Origin: Neisseria shayeganii 871
GTDB taxonomy: Bacteria > Pseudomonadota > Gammaproteobacteria > Burkholderiales > Neisseriaceae
Length of the DNA stretch: 45,989 bases
NCBI RefSeq assembly: GCF_000226875.1
Contig: NZ_JH164926.1
Location: forward strand, 1,204,095 to 1,250,083
Direction of reading: 5' to 3'
A model generated the notes under the pieces. The model worked only from the letters and a program-made list of their open reading frames with translations, did no database searches and was not told the origin of the DNA. The translations under genes were made by a program, and so were the position numbers. This document shows positions 16,703-24,018 of the stretch, in pieces (positions within the stretch are counted from its first letter, which is position 1; each line of letters opens with the position of its first letter).

Positions 16703-17569
16703 ATGGCTTTCGCCTCCCTCTTTACCCTGCTCGACGACATCGCCTCCGTTCTCGACGACGTGGCGCTGATGACCAAAATGGCCGCCAAGAAAACCGCCGG
16801 CGTGGTGGGCGACGATTTGGCGCTCAATGCCAACCAAGTCACCGGCGTGAGCGCCGAACGCGAATTGCCGATTGTGTGGGCGGTGGCCAAAGGCTCGTTT
16901 GTCAACAAGCTGATTCTGATTCCCGCCGCCCTTTTGCTCTCGGTGTTCGCGCCCGCCCTGATTGTGCCGCTGCTGATGATCGGCGGCGCCTACCTCTGTT
17001 TCGAGGGCGTGGAAAAGCTGCTGCACAAGCTGCTGCACCGCCACGAAACCCACGAGGGCAGCACACCCGATGAATTGATCGACGAAAACGCCAAAATCAA
17101 GGGCGCCATCCGCACCGATTTCATCCTTTCCGCCGAAATCATCATCATCGCCTTAGGCGTGGTGGCCGCCTCCACGCTCACCACCAAAATCCTGGTGCTC
17201 TCCGCCGTGGGCATCGGCATCACTTTTGTGGTGTACGGCATGGTGGCGCTGATTGTGAAAGCCGACGATTTCGGCCTGCGTCTGATGCAAACCCCGGCCA
17301 CCGCGCCGGTGGGCAAAGCCATCATCCTCTTTATGCCGTGGTTTATGCGCTCGCTCAGCATCATCGGCACCCTGGCCATGTTCTTGGTGGGCGGCGGCAT
17401 CTTTACCCACTACTGGCCGCAATTGCACCACTGGCTGCACGCCAACCAATGGGACAGCGGCCTGATGGGCCACCTCGCCGCCCTAATCACCGGCATCGCC
17501 GTCGGTGCCGTGGTTTGCGCCGTGGTGCTGCCGCTGATCAAAGTGTTCGACAAAAAAGACGCTCATTAA
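16703..17569 (+). CDS. DUF808 family membrane protein (YedI-like)
   Basis: Uncharacterised inner-membrane protein. The 288-residue product begins with the diagnostic MAFASLFTLLDDIASVLDDVA...TKMAAKKTAGVVGDDLALNA, followed by LPIVWAVAKGSFVNKLILIP. Four or more membrane segments follow, with a C-terminal glycine-rich helix pair. Length and order match the family. A GGAACC-type ribosome site lies upstream. Downstream is a DUS terminator split by repeat element copy A. No function can be assigned from the sequence. Confidence 0.92.
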   Translation: MAFASLFTLLDDIASVLDDVALMTKMAAKKTAGVVGDDLALNANQVTGVSAERELPIVWAVAKGSFVNKLILIPAALLLSVFAPALIVPLLMIGGAYLCFEGVEKLLHKLLHRHETHEGSTPDELIDENAKIKGAIRTDFILSAEIIIIALGVVAASTLTTKILVLSAVGIGITFVVYGMVALIVKADDFGLRLMQTPATAPVGKAIILFMPWFMRSLSIIGTLAMFLVGGGIFTHYWPQLHHWLHANQWDSGLMGHLAALITGIAVGAVVCAVVLPLIKVFDKKDAH

Positions 17570-17589
17570 AGCCGCTTCCACACGCTGTC

Positions 17590-17798
17590 TGCCGTCAGGC
17601 TGAGACCTTTGCAAAACCCCCAGATGTGGATGCAGCTCAAGGCGTAGCAGCGCAGCGAACGCAGACATATCATCTAGATAGGCAAGTGAGCGAGCAGTAC
17701 CCATAGGGCATAAACGCACAACGCAGAAATGCGCCGCAGATGGGGATTTTGCAAAGGTCTCAGGCTACCTGAAACCCCGTTCAGGTAGCCTGACGGCA
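17590..17798 (+). terminator. DUS terminator interrupted by a mobile element
   Basis: With the element and one copy of the 5-bp duplication removed, 17590-17601 joins 17767 onward to make a perfect 19-bp stem (TGCCGTCAGGCTACCTGAA with 17780-17798) and a 6-nt loop. The right half still holds two opposed complete DUS (17762-17773 and 17780-17791), so a shorter 12-bp stem remains. Confidence 0.75.
17602..17761. mobile_element. MITE copy A (160 bp)
   Basis: Non-coding element with terminal inverted repeats GAGACCTTTGCAAAAC... and ...GTTTTGCAAAGGTCTC (one end reads ATTTTGC). Flanking 5-bp direct repeats are AGGCT (17597-17601 and 17762-17766). It is longer than the usual 143 bp because of an extra TACCCATAGGGCATAAA segment, also present in copy E. 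It sits inside a DUS. Confidence 0.85.
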
Positions 17799-17823
17799 TT
17801 CTGCGGCCACACCCGCGAAGTGG

Positions 17824-17829
17824 TACAAT
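17824..17829 (+). promoter_or_regulatory. Putative -10 box for murI
   Basis: TACAAT 30 bp upstream of the murI ATG. The -35 region is poor. Confidence 0.4.
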
Positions 17830-17859
17830 CCGCCGCCTGTTGATTTCCCCCTTACCGCC

Positions 17860-18675
17860 ATGTCCTCATCTGCTTTGGCCCAACGCCCCATCGGCGTATT
17901 CGATTCCGGCGTCGGCGGCCTCACCGTGGTGCGCGCGCTGATGGAGCGCCTGCCCAACGAAAACATCGTCTATTTCGGCGACACTGCCCGCGTGCCCTAC
18001 GGCGTCAAATCGCGCAGCACCATCGAAACCTTCACCGCCCAAATCGTCGAATTTCTGATGCAGAACGAAGTGAAGGCGCTGGTGATTGCCTGCAACACCA
18101 TCGCCGCCGTGGCCGGGCAGCGCGTGCGCCAAATGGCCGGCGCCATGCCCGTGCTCGACGTGATTGCCGCCGGCGCCGAAGCCGCGCTGGCCACCTCGCG
18201 CAACCACCACATCGGCATCATCGCCACCAGCACCACCGTCAACAGCAATGCCTACGCCCGCGCCATCCACGCCCACAACCCGCAGGCGCGCGTGCAGTCG
18301 CAAGCCTGCCCGCTCTTGGTGCCACTGGTGGAAGAAGGCTGGCTCGACCACGAAGTCACCCGCCTCACCGTGCGCGAATACCTCAAACCGCTGCTGGCCG
18401 AAGACATCGACACCCTGGTGCTGGGCTGCACCCACTATCCCCTGCTCAAGCCCCTGGTCAAACAGGAAGCCCCGCGCCTGCAACTGGTCGACTCCGCCAC
18501 CACCACCGCCGAAGCCGCCGCCCAAGCCCTGGCCGCCGCCGGCCTGCTCAATCCCGACCCCGCCCCGGCCGACTACCGCTTTTACGTGAGCGACATCCCG
18601 CTGCGCTTCCAAACCATAGGCGAACGCTTTTTGGGCCGCAGCCTCGAACAAATCGAAATGATGCGCCTGGGCTGA
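17860..18675 (+). CDS. murI: Glutamate racemase
   Basis: Makes D-glutamate for peptidoglycan in the cytoplasm, without a cofactor. The 271-residue product has FDSGVGGLTVVRAL near the N-terminus and the two catalytic cysteines in ACNTIAA and LGCTHYPLL. VYFGDTARVPYG is also conserved. The length is normal. It follows the split DUS terminator and repeat copy A. purN begins 43 bp downstream, with a DUS between. Confidence 0.96.
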   Translation: MSSSALAQRPIGVFDSGVGGLTVVRALMERLPNENIVYFGDTARVPYGVKSRSTIETFTAQIVEFLMQNEVKALVIACNTIAAVAGQRVRQMAGAMPVLDVIAAGAEAALATSRNHHIGIIATSTTVNSNAYARAIHAHNPQARVQSQACPLLVPLVEEGWLDHEVTRLTVREYLKPLLAEDIDTLVLGCTHYPLLKPLVKQEAPRLQLVDSATTTAEAAAQALAAAGLLNPDPAPADYRFYVSDIPLRFQTIGERFLGRSLEQIEMMRLG

Positions 18676-18684
18676 TGCCGCCTC

Positions 18685-18696
18685 AGGCTACCTGAA
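18685..18696 (+). repeat. DUS between murI and purN
   Basis: Exact AGGCTACCTGAA in the 43-bp gap. Confidence 0.85.
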
Positions 18697-18718
18697 ACCC
18701 CTTTCCTTGCGTCCGACC

Positions 18719-19345
18719 ATGAAAAACATCGTCATCCTGATTTCCGGCCGCGGCTCCAATATGCAGGCCGTGGTAGAGGCCGCCATTCCCGGTGCGCGCA
18801 TCGCCGCCGTGCTGTCCAACCGCCCCGACGCCGCCGGCCTCGCCTGGGCCGCCGAACAAGGCATCCCCACCGCCGCCCTCAACCACCGCGACTACCCCGA
18901 CCGCGCCGCTTTCGACCAAGCCATGATGCAGCTGATCGACGGCTACGCGCCCGACCTCGTGCTGCTGGCCGGCTTCATGCGCATCCTCACCTCCGAATTC
19001 TGCGCCCGTTACGCCGGCCGCCTGATCAACATCCATCCCTCCCTGCTGCCCGCCTTCCCCGGCCTGCACACCCACCAACGCGCCTTAGACGAAGGCTGCC
19101 GCGTAGCCGGCTGCACCATCCATTTCGTCACCGCCGAGCTCGACAACGGCCCCATCATCGCCCAAGGCGTGGTGCCCGTATTGGACGGCGACAACGCCGA
19201 CGCACTCGCCGCGCGCGTACTGGCCGTCGAACACCGCCTGCTGCCGCAAGCCGTGGCCGACTTTGTGGCCGGCCGCCTGCACATCGAAGGCAAACGCGTG
19301 CGCAACCAACGCCCCGCCGCCGCCGCCGAGCCTTTGCTGGCCTAA
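18719..19345 (+). CDS. purN: Phosphoribosylglycinamide formyltransferase
   Basis: Third step of purine synthesis: transfers formyl from 10-formyl-THF to GAR. The 208-residue product starts at MKNIVILISGRGSNMQA (phosphate loop). It has the catalytic region INIHPSLLPAFPGLHTHQRALD and VTAELDNGPIIAQ, with Asn, His and Asp in the expected places. An ATG four codons upstream was rejected because it lacks family support. The following DUF3108 gene is a common neighbour in Neisseria. Confidence 0.96.
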   Translation: MKNIVILISGRGSNMQAVVEAAIPGARIAAVLSNRPDAAGLAWAAEQGIPTAALNHRDYPDRAAFDQAMMQLIDGYAPDLVLLAGFMRILTSEFCARYAGRLINIHPSLLPAFPGLHTHQRALDEGCRVAGCTIHFVTAELDNGPIIAQGVVPVLDGDNADALAARVLAVEHRLLPQAVADFVAGRLHIEGKRVRNQRPAAAAEPLLA

Positions 19346-19397
19346 ACATCCGCTTTCAGGTAGCCACTGCCCGTTCCGCACCACACAAACCACCAAC

Positions 19398-19409
19398 AGG
19401 CTACCTGAA
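19398..19409 (+). repeat. DUS downstream of purN
   Basis: Exact AGGCTACCTGAA. A one-mismatch reverse DUS (TTCAGGTAGCCA) lies about 40 bp before it, so a weak hairpin is possible. Confidence 0.8.
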
Positions 19410-19462
19410 AACCCGCCGACACGCTCTAACGGAACTTTAAACGACTTAACCCGCCGCCGTGC

Positions 19463-19468
19463 TACATT
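19463..19468 (+). promoter_or_regulatory. Putative -10 box for the DUF3108 gene
   Basis: TACATT 38 bp upstream of the ATG. The -35 is unclear. Confidence 0.3.
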
Positions 19469-19506
19469 GGCGCCCGTTTGATTCCGTTTTTCCCGAAAGA
19501 GACCCC

Positions 19507-20196
19507 ATGACCCCCACCCTCCGCCGCAGCCTACCCGTGCTCGCCCTGGCCTGCGCCTTTGCCGCCCCCGCCCAAGCCGACACCGCCTTCCCGCAAAAAG
19601 CAGAACTGCAATACGTCGGCCCCTACGGCGTGCCCGCCGTGATGACCTTCGAGCGCAACGGCAGCCAATACCGCGTGGTGGCCGACATCAACGCCCCCAT
19701 GTACAAAATGCGCTTCACCTCCCAAGGCCGCATTTCCGGCAACCGCCTCAGCCCCGCCAGCTACAGCGACATCCGCCGCGGCCGCCCCTATGCCGGCGCC
19801 ACCTTCAACTACGGCGCCAAAACCGTGAGCTACGGCAAAGCCGGCGCCACCGAAACCAAGCCCATGAACGGCCCCACCTTCGACCTCTTCACCCTCGCCT
19901 GGCAGCTCGCCCTCAACAACGGCCAACTGCCCGCCAATCTGAACATCACCAACGGCAAACGCCTCTACACCGTACAAGGCATGACCCGCCTCTCCCCCGC
20001 CAGCTACACCATCAACGGCGGCAGCATTCCGGTCAACCGCTTCCGCGTGCAGCGCGGCGACGACACCATCGAATATTCCTTCGCCCCCGATTTCGCCAAC
20101 ATTCCCGCCCGCATCAAATACACCGACGACGGCACCACCTACGAGCTGAAACTGCGCAGCGCCAAAATCGACGGCGTGACCATCCAGCCCAAATAA
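19507..20196 (+). CDS. DUF3108 family exported protein
   Basis: Function unknown. The 229-residue product starts at MTPTLRRSLPVLALACAF with a typical Sec signal peptide, probably cut after AQA near residue 23. The mature part is a predicted beta-rich periplasmic domain with two SPASY repeats: FTSQGRISGNRLSPASYSD and TRLSPASYTINGG. This fits the family. It follows purN, as in related genomes. A start 16 codons upstream would bury the signal peptide and was rejected. Repeat copy B lies 42 bp downstream. Confidence 0.85.
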   Translation: MTPTLRRSLPVLALACAFAAPAQADTAFPQKAELQYVGPYGVPAVMTFERNGSQYRVVADINAPMYKMRFTSQGRISGNRLSPASYSDIRRGRPYAGATFNYGAKTVSYGKAGATETKPMNGPTFDLFTLAWQLALNNGQLPANLNITNGKRLYTVQGMTRLSPASYTINGGSIPVNRFRVQRGDDTIEYSFAPDFANIPARIKYTDDGTTYELKLRSAKIDGVTIQPK

Positions 20197-20238
20197 GCCG
20201 CCTGCCGGCACCATCGGGGCGCGCACCTCTGCCGCCCC

Positions 20239-20381
20239 GAGACCATTGCAAAACCTCCAGATGTGGATGCAGTTCAAGGCGTAGCAGCGCAGCGAGTGCA
20301 GACATATCACATAGATAGGCAAGCGAGCGAGCAGCTCACAACGCAGAAATGCGCCGCAGATGGGGGTTTTGCAAAGGTCTT
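20239..20381. mobile_element. MITE copy B (143 bp)
   Basis: Same family as copy A. The ends are GAGACCATTGCAAAAC and GTTTTGCAAAGGTCTT, each with one change from consensus. Flanked by GCCCC (20234-20238 and 20382-20386). This is the only copy whose target is neither AGNCT nor near a DUS. Confidence 0.82.
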
Positions 20382-20413
20382 GCCCCGTTCTGCTGCCCGC
20401 CCCACCCATCCTC

Positions 20414-20425
20414 AGGCTACCTGAA
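20414..20425 (+). repeat. DUS upstream of the RsmB-like gene
   Basis: Exact AGGCTACCTGAA ending 4 bp before the ATG, leaving no room for a normal ribosome site between them. Confidence 0.85.
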
Positions 20426-20429
20426 ACCC

Positions 20430-21698
20430 ATGCTTTCCCCCCGCACCCTCCGCCACGCCGCCGACGTTCTGCCCCAAGTGCTCGCCTTCCGCCAGCCGGC
20501 CGACGCCGTACTGGCCGCCTACTTCCGCGAACACAAACAACTCGGCCGCCAAGAACGCCAGGCCGTGGCCGACACCGTATTCGCCGCCATCCGCCACCGG
20601 CAGAAAATCCGAGCCGCCCTGCCGCAGGCCGACCGCCATCCCGAGCACACCGTCTTGGCGGCCGCCTACTTCGGCGCCTTGGCCGCTCCCGAACAGCTCG
20701 CCGCTTGGGCCGCGGAGCATCACGCCGCCCACCTGCCGCCCCGTTTGGCCGACACCGCCGCCCAAGCGGCGCACAGCCTGAATACCGCCGCCGAACTGCC
20801 CGCCTGGCTGATCGACACCCTGCGCAGCGACGGCTGGCACGACGACGCCATCCTCGCCTTCGGCCGCAGCACCGCCCAAGCCGCCCCGCTCGACCTGCGC
20901 GTCAACACCCTCAAAGCCAAACGCGACAAGGTGCTGGCCCAACTGCGCAACGAAGGCCTGGCCGCCGAAGCCACCCCCTATTCGCCTTGGGGCATCCGCC
21001 TGCACGACAAAACCGATTTCGGCCGCCACCCGCTCTTTCTCGACGGCAGCATCGAAATCCAAGACGAAGGCAGCCAGCTGCTCGCCCTCGTCAGCGGCGC
21101 CAAACGCAACGAAATCGTGGTCGATTTGTGCGCCGGCGCCGGCGGCAAAACCCTGGCCATGGGGGCCATGATGAAAAACAGCGGCCGCCTGTATGCTTTC
21201 GACGTGGCCGAAAAACGGCTGGCCAACCTCAAGCCCCGTCTGCAGCGCGCCGGCCTGAGCCAAATCCATTTACAGCGTATCGAACACGAGCAAGACTCCC
21301 GCCTCGCGCGCCTCTACGGCAAAGCCGACCGCGTGCTGGTGGACGCCCCCTGCTCCGGCCTGGGCACCCTGCGCCGCAACCCCGACCTCAAATACCGCCA
21401 ATCGCCCGACAGCGTGGCCGAGCTGGCGGCGCTGCAGGCGCGCATTCTCGCCGCCGCCGCCCGCCTCGTCCGCCCCGGCGGCACCCTGATTTACGCCACC
21501 TGCAGCATGCTGGCCGCCGAAAACGAAGCCCAAATCGAACGCTTCCTCGCCGGGCAGCCCGGCTGGCAAAGCCTGCCCGCCCTACTGCCCAAGGGGGATA
21601 CGCAAATGCCGCAGACAGGTGTATATTTGCGCCCCAATCCCGCCGAACACCAAACCGACGGCTTTTTTGCCGCCGTTTTGCTGCGTCAGGCTACCTGA
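20430..21698 (+). CDS. RsmB/NOP family rRNA (cytosine-C5) methyltransferase
   Basis: SAM-dependent 5-methylcytosine RNA methyltransferase. The 422-residue product has an N-terminal NusB-like helical region, then the SAM site VVDLCAGAGGKTLAMGAMM. The two catalytic cysteines lie in DAPCSGLGTLRRNPDLK and ATCSMLAAENE. Which rRNA cytosine it modifies cannot be told, so no gene symbol is given. An in-frame start 27 codons upstream lies within repeat copy B and was rejected. The stop codon is supplied by a DUS (C-terminus RQAT). Confidence 0.88.
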   Translation: MLSPRTLRHAADVLPQVLAFRQPADAVLAAYFREHKQLGRQERQAVADTVFAAIRHRQKIRAALPQADRHPEHTVLAAAYFGALAAPEQLAAWAAEHHAAHLPPRLADTAAQAAHSLNTAAELPAWLIDTLRSDGWHDDAILAFGRSTAQAAPLDLRVNTLKAKRDKVLAQLRNEGLAAEATPYSPWGIRLHDKTDFGRHPLFLDGSIEIQDEGSQLLALVSGAKRNEIVVDLCAGAGGKTLAMGAMMKNSGRLYAFDVAEKRLANLKPRLQRAGLSQIHLQRIEHEQDSRLARLYGKADRVLVDAPCSGLGTLRRNPDLKYRQSPDSVAELAALQARILAAAARLVRPGGTLIYATCSMLAAENEAQIERFLAGQPGWQSLPALLPKGDTQMPQTGVYLRPNPAEHQTDGFFAAVLLRQAT

Positions 21699-21699
21699 A
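21688..21699 (+). repeat. DUS providing the RsmB-like stop codon
   Basis: Exact AGGCTACCTGAA; the in-frame TGA ends the gene. Confidence 0.85.
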
Positions 21700-21724
21700 A
21701 CCCTCCCACACCCCGAGGACAACC

Positions 21725-22036
21725 ATGAGCAATATCCAAGAAGAAATCAAAAAAGTCGTTACCGAAAACCGCGTGGTGCTGTTTATGAAAGGCAGCAAGC
21801 AATTTCCCCAATGCGGCTTTTCCGCCCGCGCCGTGCAAATCCTGCAGGCCGCCGGCTGCACCGACTTCGTGACCGTCAACGTGCTGGAAAACGACGCCGT
21901 GCGCCAAGGCATCAAAGAATACGCCAACTGGCCCACCATCCCGCAGCTGTATGTGAACGGCGAATTCCTCGGCGGCTCCGACATCATGATGGAAATGTTC
22001 GAAGCCGGCGAATTGCAAGAAGCCCTCAAAGCATAG
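21725..22036 (+). CDS. grxD: Monothiol glutaredoxin, Grx4 family
   Basis: CGFS-type glutaredoxin that carries and passes on [2Fe-2S] clusters. The 103-residue product starts at MSNIQEEIKK after a GAGGAC ribosome site. It has KGSKQFPQCGFSARAVQIL with the CGFS active site, the glutathione-binding WPTIPQLYVNGEFLGG and a terminal SDIMMEMFEAGELQEAL. The length is typical. It lies 26 bp after the RsmB-like gene, probably co-transcribed, and ends before a DUS terminator joined to repeat copy C. Confidence 0.95.
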   Translation: MSNIQEEIKKVVTENRVVLFMKGSKQFPQCGFSARAVQILQAAGCTDFVTVNVLENDAVRQGIKEYANWPTIPQLYVNGEFLGGSDIMMEMFEAGELQEALKA

Positions 22037-22065
22037 GACGTGCCGCCGGCCCCGCCGAAAAACAC

Positions 22066-22095
22066 ACAGGCTACCTGAAAATTTTCAGGTAGCCT
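22066..22095 (+). terminator. DUS inverted-repeat terminator after grxD
   Basis: Opposed DUS with almost no loop (AGGCTACCTGAAAA / TTTTCAGGTAGCCT). Its right end is the insertion site of repeat copy C. Before insertion the stem would have been longer, ending CACAGG / CCTGTG. Confidence 0.75.
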
Positions 22096-22238
22096 GAGAC
22101 CTTTGCAAAACCCCCAGATGTGGATGCAGTTCAAGGCGCAGCAGCACAGCGAGCGTAGACATATCATCTAGATAGGCAAGCGAGCGAGCAGCGCACAACG
22201 CAGAAATGCGCCGCAGATGAGGGTTTTGCAAAGGTCTC
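22096..22238. mobile_element. MITE copy C (143 bp)
   Basis: Consensus length and ends. Flanked by AGCCT (22091-22095) and AGCCC (22239-22243); the left copy belongs to a DUS and the right copy has probably changed by one base. Confidence 0.85.
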
Positions 22239-22279
22239 AGCCCGTGCGCCCGCCCCGCTGTTTCCACCCGGAGAACCAC

Positions 22280-22945
22280 ATGATTACCCTGTACGCCCTC
22301 AAACAATCCCGCGCCTACCGCATCGCTTGGCTGCTCGAACTGCTCAATCTGCCCTATCAAGCCGAAATCATCGAACGGGATGCCGCCACTTCGCTCGCGC
22401 CCGAGCGGCTGCGAACCCTCCACCCGCTGGGCAAATCGCCCCTGATTGACGACAACGGCCGAGTCTTGGCCGAAAGCGGCGCGATTGTGGAATACCTGCT
22501 GGCATGCTACGGCCAAGACCGCCCGCTCAAGCCGTCCGCAGACAGCCCCGCCTACCCCGACTATCTGTTTTGGCTGCACTATGCGGAAGGCTCGCTGATG
22601 CCTTTATTGGTGATGTCGCTGGTCTTCCGCAAAATCGACGAGCGCAAAATGCCGTTTTTCGTCAAACCCGTCGCCCGCAAAATCACCGGCGGCGTGCGCG
22701 ATGCCTTTTTACAACCGCAACTGAAACTGCATCTCGAGTTTGTCGAGCAACAGTTGGCCGGCCGCACTTGGCTGCTCGGCGACGAACTCAGCGGCGCCGA
22801 TATCATGATGAGCTTTCCCTTGCAGGCCGCCCTGTCGCGCACCCCGCTGGCGCTGCCGAATATCGCCGCCTATGTCGCCCGCATCGAAAGCGACCCTGCT
22901 TATCAGCGGGCGCAAGCACGTTTGGGCAAATTGGCATTCCTGTAG
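22280..22945 (+). CDS. Glutathione S-transferase family protein
   Basis: Cytosolic GST-fold protein. The 221-residue product starts at MITLYALKQSRAYRIAWLLE after a GGAG ribosome site. It has the thioredoxin-like N-terminal half with LHPLGKSPLIDDNG and LAESGAIVEYLL, where the glutathione-binding Glu-Ser (ESGAI) is clear, and a helical C-terminal half with WLLGDELSGADIMMSFPLQ. The substrate is unknown. The upstream 41 bp follow repeat copy C, so expression may depend on read-through or on that element. It ends at a bidirectional terminator. Confidence 0.92.
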   Translation: MITLYALKQSRAYRIAWLLELLNLPYQAEIIERDAATSLAPERLRTLHPLGKSPLIDDNGRVLAESGAIVEYLLACYGQDRPLKPSADSPAYPDYLFWLHYAEGSLMPLLVMSLVFRKIDERKMPFFVKPVARKITGGVRDAFLQPQLKLHLEFVEQQLAGRTWLLGDELSGADIMMSFPLQAALSRTPLALPNIAAYVARIESDPAYQRAQARLGKLAFL

Positions 22946-22982
22946 CCGGGCCAAACGGCATACGCCAAGCATACGGACAAAC

Positions 22983-23015
22983 AAAAAACCGAATCTGGCG
23001 CAGATTCGGTTTTTT
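22983..23015. terminator. Bidirectional intrinsic terminator between the GST gene and rpsT
   Basis: Stem CCGAATCTG / CAGATTCGG with a GCG loop, A6 on the left and T6 on the right. It serves the convergent GST gene (plus) and rpsT (minus). It is not built from DUS, unlike most terminators in this half of the window. Confidence 0.9.
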
Positions 23016-23032
23016 ACGTCGGAGCGCAGGGC

Positions 23033-23296
23033 TTAGGCCATGGCTTTAACTTTGGCAGACAGGCGGCTTTTGTGACGGGCGGCTTTGTTTTTGTGGAACA
23101 CGCCTTTGTCGGCGATGCGGTCCATCACTTTGGTGGCCGCTTGCAGTTCGGCTTGGGCGGCGGCTTTATCGCCGGTTTCCACCACTTTCAATACTTTTTT
23201 CACCGCAGTACGGAAAGCGGTACGCAGGCTGGCATTGTGGGCGCGGTTTTTTTGCGCCTGACGGGCGCGTTTACGGGCTTGTGCGCTATTGGCCAT
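23033..23296 (-). CDS. rpsT: 30S ribosomal protein S20
   Basis: Binds 16S rRNA early in assembly of the small subunit. The 87-residue product starts at MANSAQARKRARQAQ after a TAGGAG ribosome site; an ATG nine codons upstream was rejected. It is the typical three-helix, Lys/Arg/Ala-rich sequence ending SRLSAKVKAMA. It is a single-gene unit with its own good promoter and terminator. Its base composition is GC-rich like the neighbourhood, unlike the large ribosomal block later in the window. Confidence 0.97.
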   Translation of the reverse strand: MANSAQARKRARQAQKNRAHNASLRTAFRTAVKKVLKVVETGDKAAAQAELQAATKVMDRIADKGVFHKNKAARHKSRLSAKVKAMA

Positions 23297-23338
23297 AAGA
23301 AAACTCCTAAAGAATAAGGTCAAATTTGCAAACGCGGA

Positions 23339-23367
23339 ATTCTAATGTTTTCAGGTTTTAAATGCAA
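23339..23367 (-). promoter_or_regulatory. Sigma-70 promoter for rpsT
   Basis: Minus strand TTGCAT (23362-23367), 17-bp spacer, TAGAAT (23339-23344). This is one of the best promoter matches in the window, 42 bp before the rpsT ATG. Confidence 0.65.
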
Positions 23368-23434
23368 GCGCGGATTCGGTTTTCCGCTTTGGCCTGACAC
23401 CAAAACGCCACCGCCGACGGCCGGCGCGGTTGGT

Positions 23435-23446
23435 TTCAGGTAGCCT
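23435..23446 (-). repeat. DUS providing the thioesterase stop codon
   Basis: Exact DUS on the minus strand; its TGA ends the hotdog thioesterase gene. Confidence 0.85.
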
Positions 23447-23870
23447 GTTTGCGCGCCACCACCATATTGCCCATGCTCATGGCGCACACCAGCCGCCCTT
23501 TCTCGTCGGTCACCTCCATCTCGGTGTAATGCACGCTTGTGCCTTTGCGCCGCAATACCGCACGGCAGTACACGGTGCCGGTAAACACCGGGCGCAGATG
23601 GTGGGCGGTGATGTCGGTGCCCACCGCCATCAGGCCGCTGTCGGTCAAAACATGGTTCGACAGCGTCGAACCCACGCTTTCGCCCAAGGCCACGCTGGCA
23701 CCGCCGTGTAAGAGGCCGTAGGGCTGGTGCACCTGCGGGCGAACCGGCATTTTGGCCAGCAGAAAATCTTCTCCCACATCAATGAATTCAATGCCCATCC
23801 ATTCCAACATGGTTTGACGGGATAAATCGTTCAAATGCCGCAACAGCGCAGGCTTATCGGTTTCGGTCAT
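23436..23870 (-). CDS. Hotdog-fold thioesterase (PaaI/YdiI-like)
   Basis: Acyl-CoA thioesterase of the hotdog superfamily; the substrate is not clear. The 144-residue product has the family core QPYGLLHGGASVALGESVGS, in which the GGA/S and Glu belong to the active site of EntH/YdiI-type enzymes, and TDITAHHLRPVFTGTVYCRA. A GAGGAG ribosome site precedes the ATG. The length is typical. The C-terminus RKQAT comes from a DUS that supplies the stop. It is divergent from hflX. Confidence 0.88.
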   Translation of the reverse strand: MTETDKPALLRHLNDLSRQTMLEWMGIEFIDVGEDFLLAKMPVRPQVHQPYGLLHGGASVALGESVGSTLSNHVLTDSGLMAVGTDITAHHLRPVFTGTVYCRAVLRRKGTSVHYTEMEVTDEKGRLVCAMSMGNMVVARKQAT

Positions 23871-23981
23871 GGTGTCTCCTCTTCATTTCGGCGCATCCGT
23901 CAGCAGCCGCTCACCACTTGGACGCCCGACAAGCGTTTCAGGTAGCCCCGGGCCACGGTCTGAAGTACGGAACAAGTGGGC

Positions 23982-23987
23982 TATAAT
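23982..23987 (+). promoter_or_regulatory. Putative -10 box for hflX
   Basis: Perfect TATAAT 32 bp upstream of the hflX ATG. No strong -35 box. Confidence 0.45.
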
Positions 23988-24018
23988 AAACGCCCTTTCC
24001 CTTTCTGCACAGCCAGCC

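Noticed and set aside
17600..17763. 3-bp target duplication with element ends TGAGACC / GGTCTCA
   Set aside because: Three-base duplications also fit, but moving the ends in by one base gives 5-bp duplications in five of six copies exactly and in the sixth with one change, and explains copy B better.
20349..20429. Upstream extension of the RsmB-like gene
   Set aside because: It would begin inside MITE copy B and run through a DUS; family alignment starts at MLSPRTLRHAAD.
22217..22279. Upstream extension of the GST gene
   Set aside because: It begins inside MITE copy C; the GST fold starts at MITLYALK, which has its own GGAG site.
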